A stretch of 64,000 bases of DNA from Mycolicibacterium frederiksbergense (GCF_029893345.1 NZ_JARXVE010000001.1:1028067-1092066), one strand, 5' to 3'; shown: positions 8,363 to 17,469, counted from the stretch's first letter. Notes: a model not told the origin generated them from the sequence alone. Numbers and translations: made by a program.

Positions 8363-10513
8363 ATGACAGCACCCTCCCCGGCCCTGCTGGAGTTGGCCCG
8401 CCGCTACGGCGTGGCTGCGGAGTTCGACGACTGGACCGGCCATCGCACCGCGGTCGCGGAGTCCACCCTGGTCGCCGTGCTGGATGCGCTCGGTGTGCCG
8501 GCCGGTACCGAACAGGACCGGGCCGACGCGCTGACCGCCCATGATCGGCAGTACTGGCAGCGCTCGCTGCCGCCCATCGTGCTCGGCCGGGCCGGGCAGG
8601 CGTCGAGCTTCTGGGTTCACGTCACGCACGGCGACCCGGCCGAGGTCACGCTGTCGCTCGAGGACGGCGGCGTACGTACCGACCTGCGGCAGCTGGAGAA
8701 CAATCGTCCGCCCTACGATCTCGGCGACCGCTGGATCGGTGAGGCCACCTTCGAGCTGCCCGCCGACCTCCCGCTGGGCTACCACCGGCTGCGGTTGCGC
8801 GTGGGCGAGTTCGATGCCGAGACCCCGGTCGTGGTCTCGCCCGCCACCCTGGAACTGCCCACCCGGCTGGGCCAACGCCGGGCCTGGGGCCTGGCCGTCC
8901 AGCTCTACAGCGTGATCTCGCAAAACTCCTGGGGTACAGGTGATCTCACCGACTTGACCGACCTGGCGGTGTGGTCGGCCGCCGAGCACGACGCGGGGTT
9001 CATCCTGGTCAATCCGCTGCACGCGGCCGCCCCCGCCGCCCCGATGGAGCCGTCGCCGTACCTCCCCACCTCGCGCCGCTTCGGCAATCCGCTCTATCTG
9101 CGGGTGGAGGCCATCCCGGAATACGCCGCGGTCCGCCACCGCGGACGCCTCCGGGGGTTGCGCACCGCGGTCAACCAGCGCGCCGAGCGTCATCCGACCA
9201 TCGACCGCGATGCGGCCTGGCAGGCCAAACGCAGCGCGCTGGAGCAGGTGTACCGGGTTGTCCGCTCGGCCGGCCGGGAGTTGGCGTACGCGGCCTACCG
9301 GACCCGGCAGGGCCGGAGCTTGGAGGATTTCGCGATCTGGTGCGCGCTGGCCGAACAGTACGGCAACGACTGGCACGCCTGGCCGCACGAGCTGCAGCAT
9401 CCGGCGAGCCCGGCGGTCGCCGGGTTCGCCGCGGCCAATCCGCAGGCCGTCGACTTTCATCGCTGGTTGCAGTGGCTGCTCGACGATCAGCTCAGTTCGG
9501 CGCAGGCCACCGCGGTGCAGGCCGGGATGGAACTGGGCATCATGACCGACCTTGCGGTCGGCGTCGATCCCGATGGCGCCGATGCCTGGGCCCTGCAGGA
9601 GGTACTGACCCTCGGCGTCACCGCGGGCGCTCCCCCGGACGAGTTCAACCAACGCGGCCAGGACTGGTCGCAGCCACCGTGGCGGCCTGACCGCCTGGTC
9701 GAGCAGGGTTACCAGCCCTTCCGGGCGTTGGTCAACATGGCGCTGCGGCACTCCGGAGGGGTGCGCATCGACCACATCATCGGCATGTTCCGGCTGTGGT
9801 GGATTCCCAAGGGCGCGGCACCGACCGAGGGCACCTATGTGCGCTACGACCACGACGCGATGATCGGGATCATCGCGCTGGAGGCGCACCGCGCCGGCGC
9901 GGTCGTGGTCGGCGAGGATCTCGGCACCGTCGAACCGTGGGTTCGGGACTATCTGCACGAGCGGGGGTTGTTCGGCACCTCGATCCTGTGGTTCGAGTCC
10001 GACGAATCGGGCGGCACGGCAAAACCCCTGCCCGCCGAGCGCTGGCGCGGGTACTGCCTGTCCTCGGTGACCACCCATGACCTGCCGCCGACACCCGGGT
10101 ACCTGGCCGGCGAGCACGTCCGGCTGCGAGATGAACTCGGCCTGCTCACCCGGCCGGCGGATCAGGAACTGGCCGCGCACTGCGCCGGCCTGGACGCCTG
10201 GCTCGACGAGTTGCGCCGGGTCGGCCTGCTCGGGCCCGATCCCGACACCGATCAGATCGTGACCGCGCTGTACCGCTACCTGGGCCGCACCCCGTCGAAG
10301 CTGCTGGCACTCTCACTCGCCGACGCCGTCGGTGAGTTGCGGACCCAGAATCAGCCGGGAACCTCCGATGAATACCCGAACTGGCGGATACCGCTGGCCG
10401 GCCCGGACGGGCGCCGCATGCTGCTGGAGGAGGTGTTCGTCGATCCCCGGGCGGCGGCGCTGGCTGACACGATGGCCGCAATCATTACCCCCGCGGACCG
10501 GTCCGGGATGTAA
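8363..10513 (+). CDS. malQ: 4-alpha-glucanotransferase (amylomaltase)
   Basis: 716 residues, close to the 724 of M. tuberculosis MalQ. A beta-rich N-terminal domain found in actinobacterial MalQ (about 1-160) precedes the GH77 barrel: RRAWGLAVQLYS and SPYLPTSRRFGNPLYL (substrate loop), MTDLAVGVDPDGADAW (Asp nucleophile in the DLAVG motif), VVGEDLGTVEPWV (acid/base Glu) and TTHDLPPTPGY (third carboxylate). It moves alpha-1,4-glucan segments between maltodextrins in glycogen and maltose turnover, in the cytoplasm. Monocistronic; start ATG 8363. Confidence 0.95.
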   Translation: MTAPSPALLELARRYGVAAEFDDWTGHRTAVAESTLVAVLDALGVPAGTEQDRADALTAHDRQYWQRSLPPIVLGRAGQASSFWVHVTHGDPAEVTLSLEDGGVRTDLRQLENNRPPYDLGDRWIGEATFELPADLPLGYHRLRLRVGEFDAETPVVVSPATLELPTRLGQRRAWGLAVQLYSVISQNSWGTGDLTDLTDLAVWSAAEHDAGFILVNPLHAAAPAAPMEPSPYLPTSRRFGNPLYLRVEAIPEYAAVRHRGRLRGLRTAVNQRAERHPTIDRDAAWQAKRSALEQVYRVVRSAGRELAYAAYRTRQGRSLEDFAIWCALAEQYGNDWHAWPHELQHPASPAVAGFAAANPQAVDFHRWLQWLLDDQLSSAQATAVQAGMELGIMTDLAVGVDPDGADAWALQEVLTLGVTAGAPPDEFNQRGQDWSQPPWRPDRLVEQGYQPFRALVNMALRHSGGVRIDHIIGMFRLWWIPKGAAPTEGTYVRYDHDAMIGIIALEAHRAGAVVVGEDLGTVEPWVRDYLHERGLFGTSILWFESDESGGTAKPLPAERWRGYCLSSVTTHDLPPTPGYLAGEHVRLRDELGLLTRPADQELAAHCAGLDAWLDELRRVGLLGPDPDTDQIVTALYRYLGRTPSKLLALSLADAVGELRTQNQPGTSDEYPNWRIPLAGPDGRRMLLEEVFVDPRAAALADTMAAIITPADRSGM

Positions 10514-10591
10514 CGCGCCGCGCCTTTACTCCGGTTTCACATTCGTCACTGCTGCGATATGTTCGCAGCGCACCCAACTGACGGAGACCAC

Positions 10592-11014
10592 GTGAAGAAG
10601 CTAGTTGCGCTCGGTGGCGGCCTGCTCGCCGCCGGTTCGATCGCCCTGTTGACCGCCGGTGTCTCCGGTTCGCAGCCGAGTGCATCCTCGATCAACGTGG
10701 TGGGTGAGCCGTACATCAAGGCACTGGCGATTCTGAAGAGCCAGGGCATCAAGGCCACTTTCGGCGGCTCCTTCGGTAGCGCCCTGCCACAGGCCCAGTG
10801 CCTGGTCGACTCCCAGAAGATCAACCGCAGCGGCAAGTTGATCCTGATGCTGGACTGCACCGAAGCGGCCGCCGAGCGGGCCAGCGATGCGGCGGGACCC
10901 GCAGGTGTCCCCGGCGCTCCGACGGTGGGCAGCAATGGCGTGACGACGGTGACGCCGACCCCGGTGGTCCCGATCGCGGGCGCGCCGGGCGCGGGCATGC
11001 CGCCGCCGGCCTGA
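10592..11014 (+). CDS. Small secreted PASTA-like protein
   Basis: 140 residues. GTG at 10592 has GGAG 6 nt upstream. A signal peptide (KKLVALGGGLLAAGSIALLTAGVSGS) is followed by a ~55-residue module, INVVGEPYIKALAILKSQGIKATFGG through MLDC, whose ALAILKSQGI pattern recalls a PASTA fold with two Cys, and a Gly/Pro/Ala-rich tail (about 95-140). Probably exported to the envelope. A comparable ISELQAQGYKV element occurs in the secreted protein at 13837. No enzymatic motif. Confidence 0.75.
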   Translation: MKKLVALGGGLLAAGSIALLTAGVSGSQPSASSINVVGEPYIKALAILKSQGIKATFGGSFGSALPQAQCLVDSQKINRSGKLILMLDCTEAAAERASDAAGPAGVPGAPTVGSNGVTTVTPTPVVPIAGAPGAGMPPPA

Positions 11015-11098
11015 CCTAGACGTAGACCGACCCGGTACCGCCGTTCCCAGGTAAATCCGTACACTGCTCAGAGACCACTCGTCCAAGGGAGGCTCTTG

Positions 11099-11998
11099 AT
11101 GCTGCGACCACTGCGGTTCGACACCGAGATCGATCCGGGTCCGGTACAGATCCAGGCCCGCAAGGTGCATTTCGATCTGGACAACATCCCGTTGCACTGG
11201 ATTCCGGGCCATCCGGTTGCCTCGACCATGGTCAACCTGTTCAACGTGGTGTTGCCGACGGCCGAGCACTGGTTTGTCGCGACATTCAACGAGGCGCTGC
11301 CGTATGTGCGCGATCCCAAGCTCGCCGACGATATGCGCGGCTTCATCGGCCAGGAAGCCATCCATGCCGAGACGCATGACCAGGTACTCGCCGAGTACCT
11401 GACCGCTCACGGTGTGGACTACCAGCCGATCATGTCGGTGGTGGAACACATGTTCACCAAGATGCTGGCGCCGACCACCTCCACCGACCCGCGGCACCGG
11501 TTGTCCAACCTGTGTGACCGGCTGTGGCTGATCGCGGCGATCGAGCACTACACCGCGGTACTGGGCGACTTCGTGCTGAACTGCACGTGGGAGGACTACC
11601 ACGCCGATCCGACGATGACCGATCTGTTCCGTTGGCACGGCAGTGAAGAGGTCGAGCACCGCAGCGTCGCCCACGATGTCGCGGTGTACTTCCAGGACAG
11701 CTATTACAGCCGGGTGCGGGCGATGTCGATCGCCGCGACCGCGGTCTACCTGTTCTTCCAGCGCGGCGCCTGGGCGCTGGTCAAGAGCGACCCGACTCTC
11801 GATATCGGCTGGTGGCAGATGAATCGGATGCGCATGCGCGACTCCAAGCTTGGGCTGCTGCCCAAGTTCTCCCGGATGTTCGGCTCCAACACACTGGCGT
11901 ACTGCCGGCCCGGTTTCTCTCCCGAGGAGATGGGCTCGACGGCCCAGGCGGTCGCGTATCTGGCCAGCTCGCCCGCGGCGCGGGCCGCCCACCTATGA
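11099..11998 (+). CDS. PF10118-type 'metal-dependent hydrolase' with ferritin-like di-iron motifs
   Basis: 299 residues. The sequence matches the family named predicted metal-dependent hydrolase. What can be seen is a ferritin-like ligand pattern: E-A-I-H in FIGQEAIHAETHD, E-H in AIEHYTAVLGD and E-V-E-H in GSEEVEHRSVAHD. This is the Glu/ExxH arrangement of carboxylate di-iron proteins and argues for an oxidase or oxygenase rather than a hydrolase (inference). It is coupled by an ATGA overlap to a flavin/2Fe-2S reductase, a natural electron donor. ATG 11099 has AAGGGAGG 6-7 nt upstream. Confidence 0.8.
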   Translation: MLRPLRFDTEIDPGPVQIQARKVHFDLDNIPLHWIPGHPVASTMVNLFNVVLPTAEHWFVATFNEALPYVRDPKLADDMRGFIGQEAIHAETHDQVLAEYLTAHGVDYQPIMSVVEHMFTKMLAPTTSTDPRHRLSNLCDRLWLIAAIEHYTAVLGDFVLNCTWEDYHADPTMTDLFRWHGSEEVEHRSVAHDVAVYFQDSYYSRVRAMSIAATAVYLFFQRGAWALVKSDPTLDIGWWQMNRMRMRDSKLGLLPKFSRMFGSNTLAYCRPGFSPEEMGSTAQAVAYLASSPAARAAHL

Positions 11999-13146
11999 CG
12001 GGCACCGGCATGTCGGCGCTACCCCGGCTGCTGTCGCGCTACCGTCGGCTGCCGCCGAGCATGTCGGGCCGGTTTCGGCATGATCCGATGATCGGTCTCG
12101 CCGAGGTCGCCATCGGCACCATGTGGGGTGTGAGCCGCTACCTCCGGCGGCCCTCGCCGCCGCCAGAACTGGACCGCACGATCGAATTGACCGTGACCGG
12201 CCGGGAGGTGGTGGCCCACGACCAGGACGTCATTGCTCTGACCCTGGCCCCTGCCGACGGCGGCACGCTGCCCCGGTGGTATCCGGGCGCACACCTCGAC
12301 CTGCACCTGCCCAGCGGACGAGTGCGGCAGTACTCGCTGTGCGGTGATCCCGCGGTCGCCGACAGCTATCGAATCGCGGTGCGGCGCATCCCCGATGGCG
12401 GCGGTGGCTCCGTCGAGGTACACGACACCCTGCGGGTCGGCACCCGGCTGAGCACCCACGGTCCGCGAAATGCGTTCGCTCTCACGGTGCCCGGCTACGG
12501 TTCGCCCACCCAGCGGTTCCGCTTCATCGCCGGCGGTATCGGCATCACACCGATCCTGCCGATGCTGGGCCTGGCTGCACGCTTGGGCGTCGACTGGTCG
12601 ATGGTGTACGCCGGACGCAGTCGCGACAGCCTGCCGTTCCTCGAGGAGTTGACCCGGTTCGGCGACCGCGTCCAGATCCGCACCGACGATGTCGACGGGC
12701 TGCCGACCGCGGCCGATCTGCTCGGCGAATGCCCGGACGGCACCACCGTGTACGCGTGCGGTCCGGCCCCGATGCTGACCGGCATCCGGAGCGCCCTGGT
12801 CGGCCGCGACGATGTCGAGCTGCATTTCGAACGGTTCGCGGCACCACCGGTTGTCGACGGCTCCGAGTTTTCGGTGACCATCGCCTCGACCGGGGCCACC
12901 GTGGAGGTGGGCGCCGAGGAGACCCTGCTGGCCGCGTTGGGCCGCTCCGGCGTGAATACCCCGTACTCGTGCCAACAGGGGTTCTGTGGCACCTGCCGGA
13001 TTCGGGTGCTGCCCGACGCCGACGGCGCAGCAGGCTCGGTGCAGCACCGCGACACCCTGTTGACCGACCCGGAGCGCGCCGCGGGCTATCTACTGACCTG
13101 TGTGTCACGCGCCGAGGCCGGGCACCGGCTGACGCTCGATCTGTGA
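11995..13146 (+). CDS. Flavin/2Fe-2S oxidoreductase (PDR/VanB-type ferredoxin reductase)
   Basis: 383 residues. After a ~60-residue N-terminal extension come a FAD-binding barrel (RQYSLCGDPA), an NAD(P)-binding domain (IAGGIGITPILPMLGLAA; YACGPAPML) and a C-terminal plant-type ferredoxin domain with the cluster ligands in PYSCQQGFCGTCRI and a later LLTCVSR. Such proteins pass electrons from NAD(P)H to an oxygenase. The start ATG overlaps the stop of the putative di-iron protein (ATGA), so that protein is the likely partner. Resembles reductases serving mycobacterial desaturases and hydroxylases. Confidence 0.9.
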   Translation: MTGTGMSALPRLLSRYRRLPPSMSGRFRHDPMIGLAEVAIGTMWGVSRYLRRPSPPPELDRTIELTVTGREVVAHDQDVIALTLAPADGGTLPRWYPGAHLDLHLPSGRVRQYSLCGDPAVADSYRIAVRRIPDGGGGSVEVHDTLRVGTRLSTHGPRNAFALTVPGYGSPTQRFRFIAGGIGITPILPMLGLAARLGVDWSMVYAGRSRDSLPFLEELTRFGDRVQIRTDDVDGLPTAADLLGECPDGTTVYACGPAPMLTGIRSALVGRDDVELHFERFAAPPVVDGSEFSVTIASTGATVEVGAEETLLAALGRSGVNTPYSCQQGFCGTCRIRVLPDADGAAGSVQHRDTLLTDPERAAGYLLTCVSRAEAGHRLTLDL

Positions 13147-13150
13147 GTCG

Positions 13151-13657
13151 CTAGCCGCCGACCACGTCGTCGGAGCGACCCTCGCCGTAGCCGGCCAGCT
13201 CCGGTAGCGCCATGAGCTGATCGAGCAGGGGACGCTGCCCGGACACCAGCTTGCCGCGCGCGACCGCCACCGAAACCCATGCGACACGGTCGATTTCGGG
13301 AAACTCCGCGACTCGCCCCGAGCCTCTGGGCCACTCCAGGGTGAACGTATTGCTGGTGGCCTCGGCCGGGTCGAAGTCCCCGTGCACCGCGAACACGGTG
13401 ACCACTTTGCCTCCAGCCTGGCGCACCGGTGCGAGATCGGTCCGCGGGCCGGCCGGCGGCGGCGCGCCGAGCTCTTCGGCGAACTCGCGTTGCGCCGCAT
13501 CCCACGGTTCCTCGTCCTCGGCGTACTCCCCCTTGGGCACCGACCATGCCCCGGCATCCTTGCGGGCCCAGAACGGTCCACCCGGGTGGGCGATCAACAC
13601 TTCCACGTCGGTTCCGGCGAAGCGGTACAGCAACACACCCGCGCTCAGCTTGGCCAT
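13151..13657 (-). CDS. NUDIX hydrolase
   Basis: 168 residues. The Nudix box is complete: Gly of KGEYAE, then PWDAAQREFAEELG giving R-E-x-x-E-E-x-G, so metal-dependent pyrophosphohydrolase activity is expected. The LLYRFAGTDVEVLIAHPGG opening is typical of MutT-like proteins that clean up or regulate nucleoside diphosphate derivatives; the substrate is unknown. ATG 13657 (MAKLSAG) was preferred to an ATG three codons upstream. Convergent with the reductase gene, only 4 bp apart. Confidence 0.88.
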   Translation of the reverse strand: MAKLSAGVLLYRFAGTDVEVLIAHPGGPFWARKDAGAWSVPKGEYAEDEEPWDAAQREFAEELGAPPPAGPRTDLAPVRQAGGKVVTVFAVHGDFDPAEATSNTFTLEWPRGSGRVAEFPEIDRVAWVSVAVARGKLVSGQRPLLDQLMALPELAGYGEGRSDDVVGG

Positions 13658-13836
13658 TGACTGCACGCTACGCGACAGTCCTGGCCGGGATTTTTCGCAG
13701 CGGGAATTTAATCAGCCTCTCGGCGGTTAAACACTAAGTAGCGCAAGGAACATCGAGTGATGTGCCGCGGGTCACGGTCGGTGTCGATCGGCTGTGTGAC
13801 CCGGGCGACAACAGAACAAGAAAGAAGGCACCAAAG

Positions 13837-14136
13837 ATGATGAGGCTCGGAGTGGCTACTGCATTGGCGGGTGCGGCGGCCGCAGCAGTGATCGGCCTGG
13901 CCACGCCGGCCCAGGCCGCGCCAACTGGCCCTGGAAACGCCCAGCAGACGATCAGTGAGCTGCAGGCTCAGGGATACAAGGTGATTGTCAACCGCCTTGG
14001 CTCCACGCCGCTGGATAAAGCCACCGTTGTCGCGGTACGACCGGGACAGACCTACAGCCGGACGGATTCGGGCTTCCCAGGGGGCAGCTTGCAGACCAGT
14101 GTGACCAACAAGACGGTTTACCTGGACGTGAAGTAA
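13837..14136 (+). CDS. Small secreted protein
   Basis: 99 residues. AAGAAGG lies about 8 nt upstream of tandem ATG codons (13837, 13840). The signal peptide ends ATPAQAAPTG (AxA site). The mature ~70 residues include QTISELQAQGYKVIVNRLG, a helix-strand unit reminiscent of a single PASTA-like module, and no Cys. Likely envelope or culture-filtrate protein of unknown role. Followed by a strong hairpin terminator. Related in style to the protein at 10592. Confidence 0.8.
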   Translation: MMRLGVATALAGAAAAAVIGLATPAQAAPTGPGNAQQTISELQAQGYKVIVNRLGSTPLDKATVVAVRPGQTYSRTDSGFPGGSLQTSVTNKTVYLDVK

Positions 14137-14159
14137 GTCCAGACATAGCGAAACCTCAA

Positions 14160-14187
14160 GGAGGGGCACCCTTTTGGGTGCCCCTCC
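14160..14187 (+). terminator. Hairpin terminator
   Basis: A perfect 12-bp stem GGAGGGGCACCC/GGGTGCCCCTCC with a TTTT loop, 23 nt after the small secreted-protein gene. It lacks a trailing T-run (I-shaped terminator). Confidence 0.85.
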
Positions 14188-14245
14188 CGGCGTCGCGACC
14201 GTTGCCGGCCGGTCACCCGGGCCGATGCCCGCTAGAGTCGCCAGA

Positions 14246-15016
14246 GTGCGACGTTTCACCCGGTATGTCGCCCTCGGCGACAGTCAGACCGAAGGGCTGT
14301 GGGACGGTGACGACACCGTGGGCCTGACCGGTTTCGCCGACCGACTGGCGGTCCGGCTCAACGACCTTTATCCGGGGCTGGGCTATGCCAACCTCGCCAT
14401 CCGCGGCCACCGCATCGACGACGTGTTGGGCGACCAGCTCCCCACCGCGCTGTCGATGCAGCCCGATCTGGTCACCGTCTGCATCGGCATGAACGATGTG
14501 ACCCGGCCCGGGCGTTCATTCCACCGCGCGTTGCGTGACCTCGACAGCGTCTACCGCACCCTCGCGGCATCCGGCGCCACGGTTGTCACCACGACGTTCC
14601 CGGATATCACCCAGATCCTGCCGGTGGGTCGACTGCTCGGCAAACGGGTGGTCCAGATCAACGACGCGATCAACGAGGCCTGCGACCGGTTCGGCTTCCG
14701 CCTCGTGGATCTGTATTCGGCACCCTCGATGTGCGATCCGGAAACCTGGAGTCCCGATCGGGTGCACGGTTCAGCGAAGGGACACGGCCTGTTCGCCGCC
14801 GCGGCCGCCGAAGCACTCGGATTGCCTGAAAGCAACCATGATTGGGCACTGGTCAGCGGCCAGGCGCCGACTCAGTCGTTTCGGTCCCGGGCCTATTCGC
14901 AAGTGTTGTGGACGCAGAACATGCTCATGCCATGGCTGTGGCGGCATCTTCGCGGCCAGTCGGGAGGCGCGGGCCGCTCATCCCGGCGACCGGCGCTGAT
15001 GTACCTGAGTGCTTAG
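14246..15016 (+). CDS. SGNH/GDSL-family hydrolase
   Basis: 256 residues. Block I YVALGDSQTEG carries the nucleophile Ser, block III is CIGMND (Gly and Asn of the oxyanion hole), and block V is DRVHGSAKGH (Asp-His pair). No signal peptide with the GTG start at 14246, so a cytoplasmic esterase/lipase is expected; an upstream ATG at 14225 is possible but adds a poorly conserved Arg-rich stretch. Substrate unknown. The 3' end overlaps by 4 bp the end of the convergent DUF732-like gene. Confidence 0.88.
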   Translation: MRRFTRYVALGDSQTEGLWDGDDTVGLTGFADRLAVRLNDLYPGLGYANLAIRGHRIDDVLGDQLPTALSMQPDLVTVCIGMNDVTRPGRSFHRALRDLDSVYRTLAASGATVVTTTFPDITQILPVGRLLGKRVVQINDAINEACDRFGFRLVDLYSAPSMCDPETWSPDRVHGSAKGHGLFAAAAAEALGLPESNHDWALVSGQAPTQSFRSRAYSQVLWTQNMLMPWLWRHLRGQSGGAGRSSRRPALMYLSA

Positions 15017-15414
15017 TTGAAGCCGAGGATCGACCACGCCAGATCGGCCGCCCCGCCGGTCAGGTTGCCTTCGCCGACCTTGGCCACCATCGCCGGGCAG
15101 AACGTGGAGATCGCGATCCCGGTGAACATGGTGGCCGGACCCAACGACATGCCACCGGTGTCGGCGACCTTGGCGGCCACATCGGCCGCCGTCTGCCCCG
15201 GCTCGGCCAGCATCGGGCATACCGACTGCCCGATCGACACCGCCTGGGCCGGATCGACAGCGCTCACGCCCGCCTGGCCCAGCGCGTCGACGAAGGCCTG
15301 ACCGGACGGATCGGCCAGAGCCGGTGTGGCTGCGACCACCGCGGCCGTGCCCATGGTGGCCGTCGCGACCGCGGCCGCGAGCATCCGAGAGATCAGGACC
15401 GTTGTGCGCTGCAT
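15013..15414 (-). CDS. Secreted DUF732-like protein
   Basis: 133 residues. A signal peptide ends ATPALADPSG. The mature protein has two Cys (VCPML and FCPAM) and the pattern FVDALGQAGVSAVDPAQAVSIGQSVC typical of the DUF732 family, small helical secreted proteins abundant in mycobacteria and of unknown function. Monocistronic; no partner can be inferred from its neighbours. Confidence 0.82.
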   Translation of the reverse strand: MQRTTVLISRMLAAAVATATMGTAAVVAATPALADPSGQAFVDALGQAGVSAVDPAQAVSIGQSVCPMLAEPGQTAADVAAKVADTGGMSLGPATMFTGIAISTFCPAMVAKVGEGNLTGGAADLAWSILGFN

Positions 15415-15456
15415 GGCTGAAATCGTACGGGCACGCCCGCGTTGGAGATTCCGGCG

Positions 15457-16020
15457 TCAGACCCCGGTCCAGGCCGAGTCGAGTTCCTTGGCGACATCGA
15501 TCACCTTGGCCTGCTCCGATGCCGGGCTGTCGATCTCGCCGGCCACATGCGCGGCGATGAACCGTTTGACCTCGGCGTCGACACCGGCCAGGATGCGCAG
15601 CACCTCGGCGCGCAGCGACTTGGACGTGATGTGGATGGAGATGTCGGACGGGCGCGGCTTCTTGACGTCGAGGATCAGCAGTAGCGGTTCGGCGGCCAAC
15701 GCCGAGGCCCGCAGGGCGATCTCGCCGAACACCATGAACTTGGGACGGTCGATGCGCAGGTCGATCATCATGTCGATCTCCAGCGGTATCCGGATGGAGA
15801 AGGTGATGGGTTCGCCCAGGATGCGGCTCACCCGGGGCTTTTGGATCTTGACCCGCGCTGTCACCTTGGCGATCCCGCCCGGGCCCTGAGCGATGGGCCC
15901 CAGTTCGAACGCATCGCCCGCGATCGCCCCGATAGCGTCGCCGACCCGGTCCTCGGATACGGCCACCTCGAAGAATCGGCGACCGAATTCCTCGTAGGTG
16001 ATGTAAGCGTGATCAGCCAT
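15457..16020 (-). CDS. Conserved hypothetical protein
   Basis: 187 residues, no signal peptide or membrane segment. Alternating beta-like stretches (AKVTARVKIQKPRVSRI, ITFSIRIPLEIDMMIDLRI, KFMVFGEIALRASAL, DISIHITSKSLRAEVLRIL) suggest a lipid-binding beta-sandwich or SMP-like fold (inference). Codon use is typical for the genome and homologues seem common in mycobacteria (memory only). Role unknown. Confidence 0.72.
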   Translation of the reverse strand: MADHAYITYEEFGRRFFEVAVSEDRVGDAIGAIAGDAFELGPIAQGPGGIAKVTARVKIQKPRVSRILGEPITFSIRIPLEIDMMIDLRIDRPKFMVFGEIALRASALAAEPLLLILDVKKPRPSDISIHITSKSLRAEVLRILAGVDAEVKRFIAAHVAGEIDSPASEQAKVIDVAKELDSAWTGV

Positions 16021-16088
16021 GGTGCTACTACCGTCTCACGTGGTGGTCCGAGACGGAAAAGCCGGCCGCTACGACGTGGGGTGCGGGT

Positions 16089-16889
16089 TCACTCCGCGTC
16101 CACGAAGTACCGCAACCGGGCGATCTGCAGCCCTCTGCCTGTGAGTTCGGCGATCAGCACGCTACGTTTGCCACCGTTTTCCAGGCCGGCCACCACGCTG
16201 GTCCCGGAGGCGATGAGCTTGCGCCAGGTTGCCCCCGCGGTCTGTTCCACCAGCTGCGATGCAGTCAACGGGACGTCATCGCCGGCGCACACGACGGTTT
16301 GAGCACTCAATCGACGGTGTAGCGCCACCTCGTCGCCGGCACACAGATCGTCGAGCAGCCCGGCGATCAGCCGCTTGCCCGCCCGGCCCACCCCACCGAA
16401 CCCCTTGGCAAAGCCGAGCGCACCCGAGGGTCCCTGGTTTCGCAGCAGCGCCGCGGCCAGCCGCAGCCCGACCGGCACCGCCCCGGCACCGCTGCGGGCG
16501 AACTGCACGATCATGGTCGGCAGCTCCCAGTACGCCTGCAACGCGGTGATGCGCGGGCCTGCCGGGGTGGCGGCCACGGCGTAACGCAGATAGGCCGGAA
16601 TCCGCATGCTGACGGTCGGACTCATGACCACCTCGAGCTCCAGATCGCGGATCACCGTGGACCCGGCGACGATGTCGACGTCGCGGTGGAAGGTGATGTC
16701 GCGCGGGCCGATGAAGGTGTCATAGAACCGCTCGATCTGGGCGGCTCCGCGGTGCGGGCGCGAGCCCACCGGGTCCTCGACCTGTCCGCCCGCAGCGAAC
16801 ATTCCCACCCATCCCGGGCGGTCATGCGCACCCGCTGCCTGGGGTGACAACTCGACGGCGGCTATCAGGTCGGTCCGAGTGAAGGCCAT
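16089..16889 (-). CDS. Protein with two NTF2-like (SnoaL/ketosteroid-isomerase fold) halves
   Basis: 266 residues. The first half (about 5-135) has the cone-shaped NTF2 pattern: RPGWVGMFAAGGQVEDPVGSR, a HRGAAQIERFYDTFIGP segment and ITALQAYWE. The second half (about 175-266) repeats it in degenerate form (LHRRLSAQTVVCAGDD to LQIARLRYFVDAE). Such folds bind hydrophobic molecules or isomerise steroids; no catalytic residue can be named. ATG at 16889 (MAFTRTD); an ATG three codons earlier is possible. Confidence 0.75.
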   Translation of the reverse strand: MAFTRTDLIAAVELSPQAAGAHDRPGWVGMFAAGGQVEDPVGSRPHRGAAQIERFYDTFIGPRDITFHRDVDIVAGSTVIRDLELEVVMSPTVSMRIPAYLRYAVAATPAGPRITALQAYWELPTMIVQFARSGAGAVPVGLRLAAALLRNQGPSGALGFAKGFGGVGRAGKRLIAGLLDDLCAGDEVALHRRLSAQTVVCAGDDVPLTASQLVEQTAGATWRKLIASGTSVVAGLENGGKRSVLIAELTGRGLQIARLRYFVDAE

Positions 16890-16982
16890 ACGGATCATTT
16901 ACCATTTCGCCCGCCGGCATGTGCGCGCACACTGGTGTTAGACCGCGTGGGGGTCCGCACAACCGCCGAGGAGATGCGTGCA

Positions 16983-17369
16983 ATGAGTGGCAGTGGACCG
17001 TTCGGGTTCGATCCCGAAGACTTCGACCGGGTCGCCCGTGAGGCCGGTGAAGGGTTGCGCGACGCCCTGGAGGGGTTGAGCAGATTCTTCACCGACCCCG
17101 GTGAGGGTGGCGGCTTCGCGGGGTTGCTGGATGAATTCGCCAGGTTCTCGCGTCCGAGATCGGAGCCGGAGACCACGGGCGAGAAGGGCGACGGGGTGTG
17201 GGCCATCTACACCGTTGATGAGGCCGGCGGCGCCCATATCGAACAGGTGTATCCCAGGGAGCTCGATGCGCTGCGGGCCAACGCCGGCAACACCGATCCC
17301 GGCCGCCGGGTGCGGTTCTTGCCCTACGGCATCGCAGTCAGCGTGCTCGACACCGATACCGGCGAGTAA
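16983..17369 (+). CDS. Conserved hypothetical protein
   Basis: 128 residues. GAGGAG precedes ATG 16983 by about 7 nt. The N-terminal half is acidic and helical (FDPEDFDRVAREAGEGLRDALEGLSRFF), the C-terminal half is beta-rich (DGVWAIYTVDEAGGAHIEQVYP ... RVRFLPYGIAVSVLD). No signal peptide, no catalytic motif. Not recognised. Confidence 0.7.
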   Translation: MSGSGPFGFDPEDFDRVAREAGEGLRDALEGLSRFFTDPGEGGGFAGLLDEFARFSRPRSEPETTGEKGDGVWAIYTVDEAGGAHIEQVYPRELDALRANAGNTDPGRRVRFLPYGIAVSVLDTDTGE

Positions 17370-17469
17370 CCCTGGCCCGAAATACCGACTGTGCCCGAGG
17401 GCGACCGGTTAGGCTGCTGACCCAAAGCCAACGAACTGGCCATCCGGCCGGCGATGCTGAGGGTGGAAC

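Noticed and set aside
8129..10180. Long minus-strand open frame (683 codons) opposite malQ
   Set aside because: It lies entirely across the clear malQ gene and the end of the MFS gene; composition is the Arg/Gly/Gln-rich shadow expected opposite GC-rich coding DNA, with no motif.
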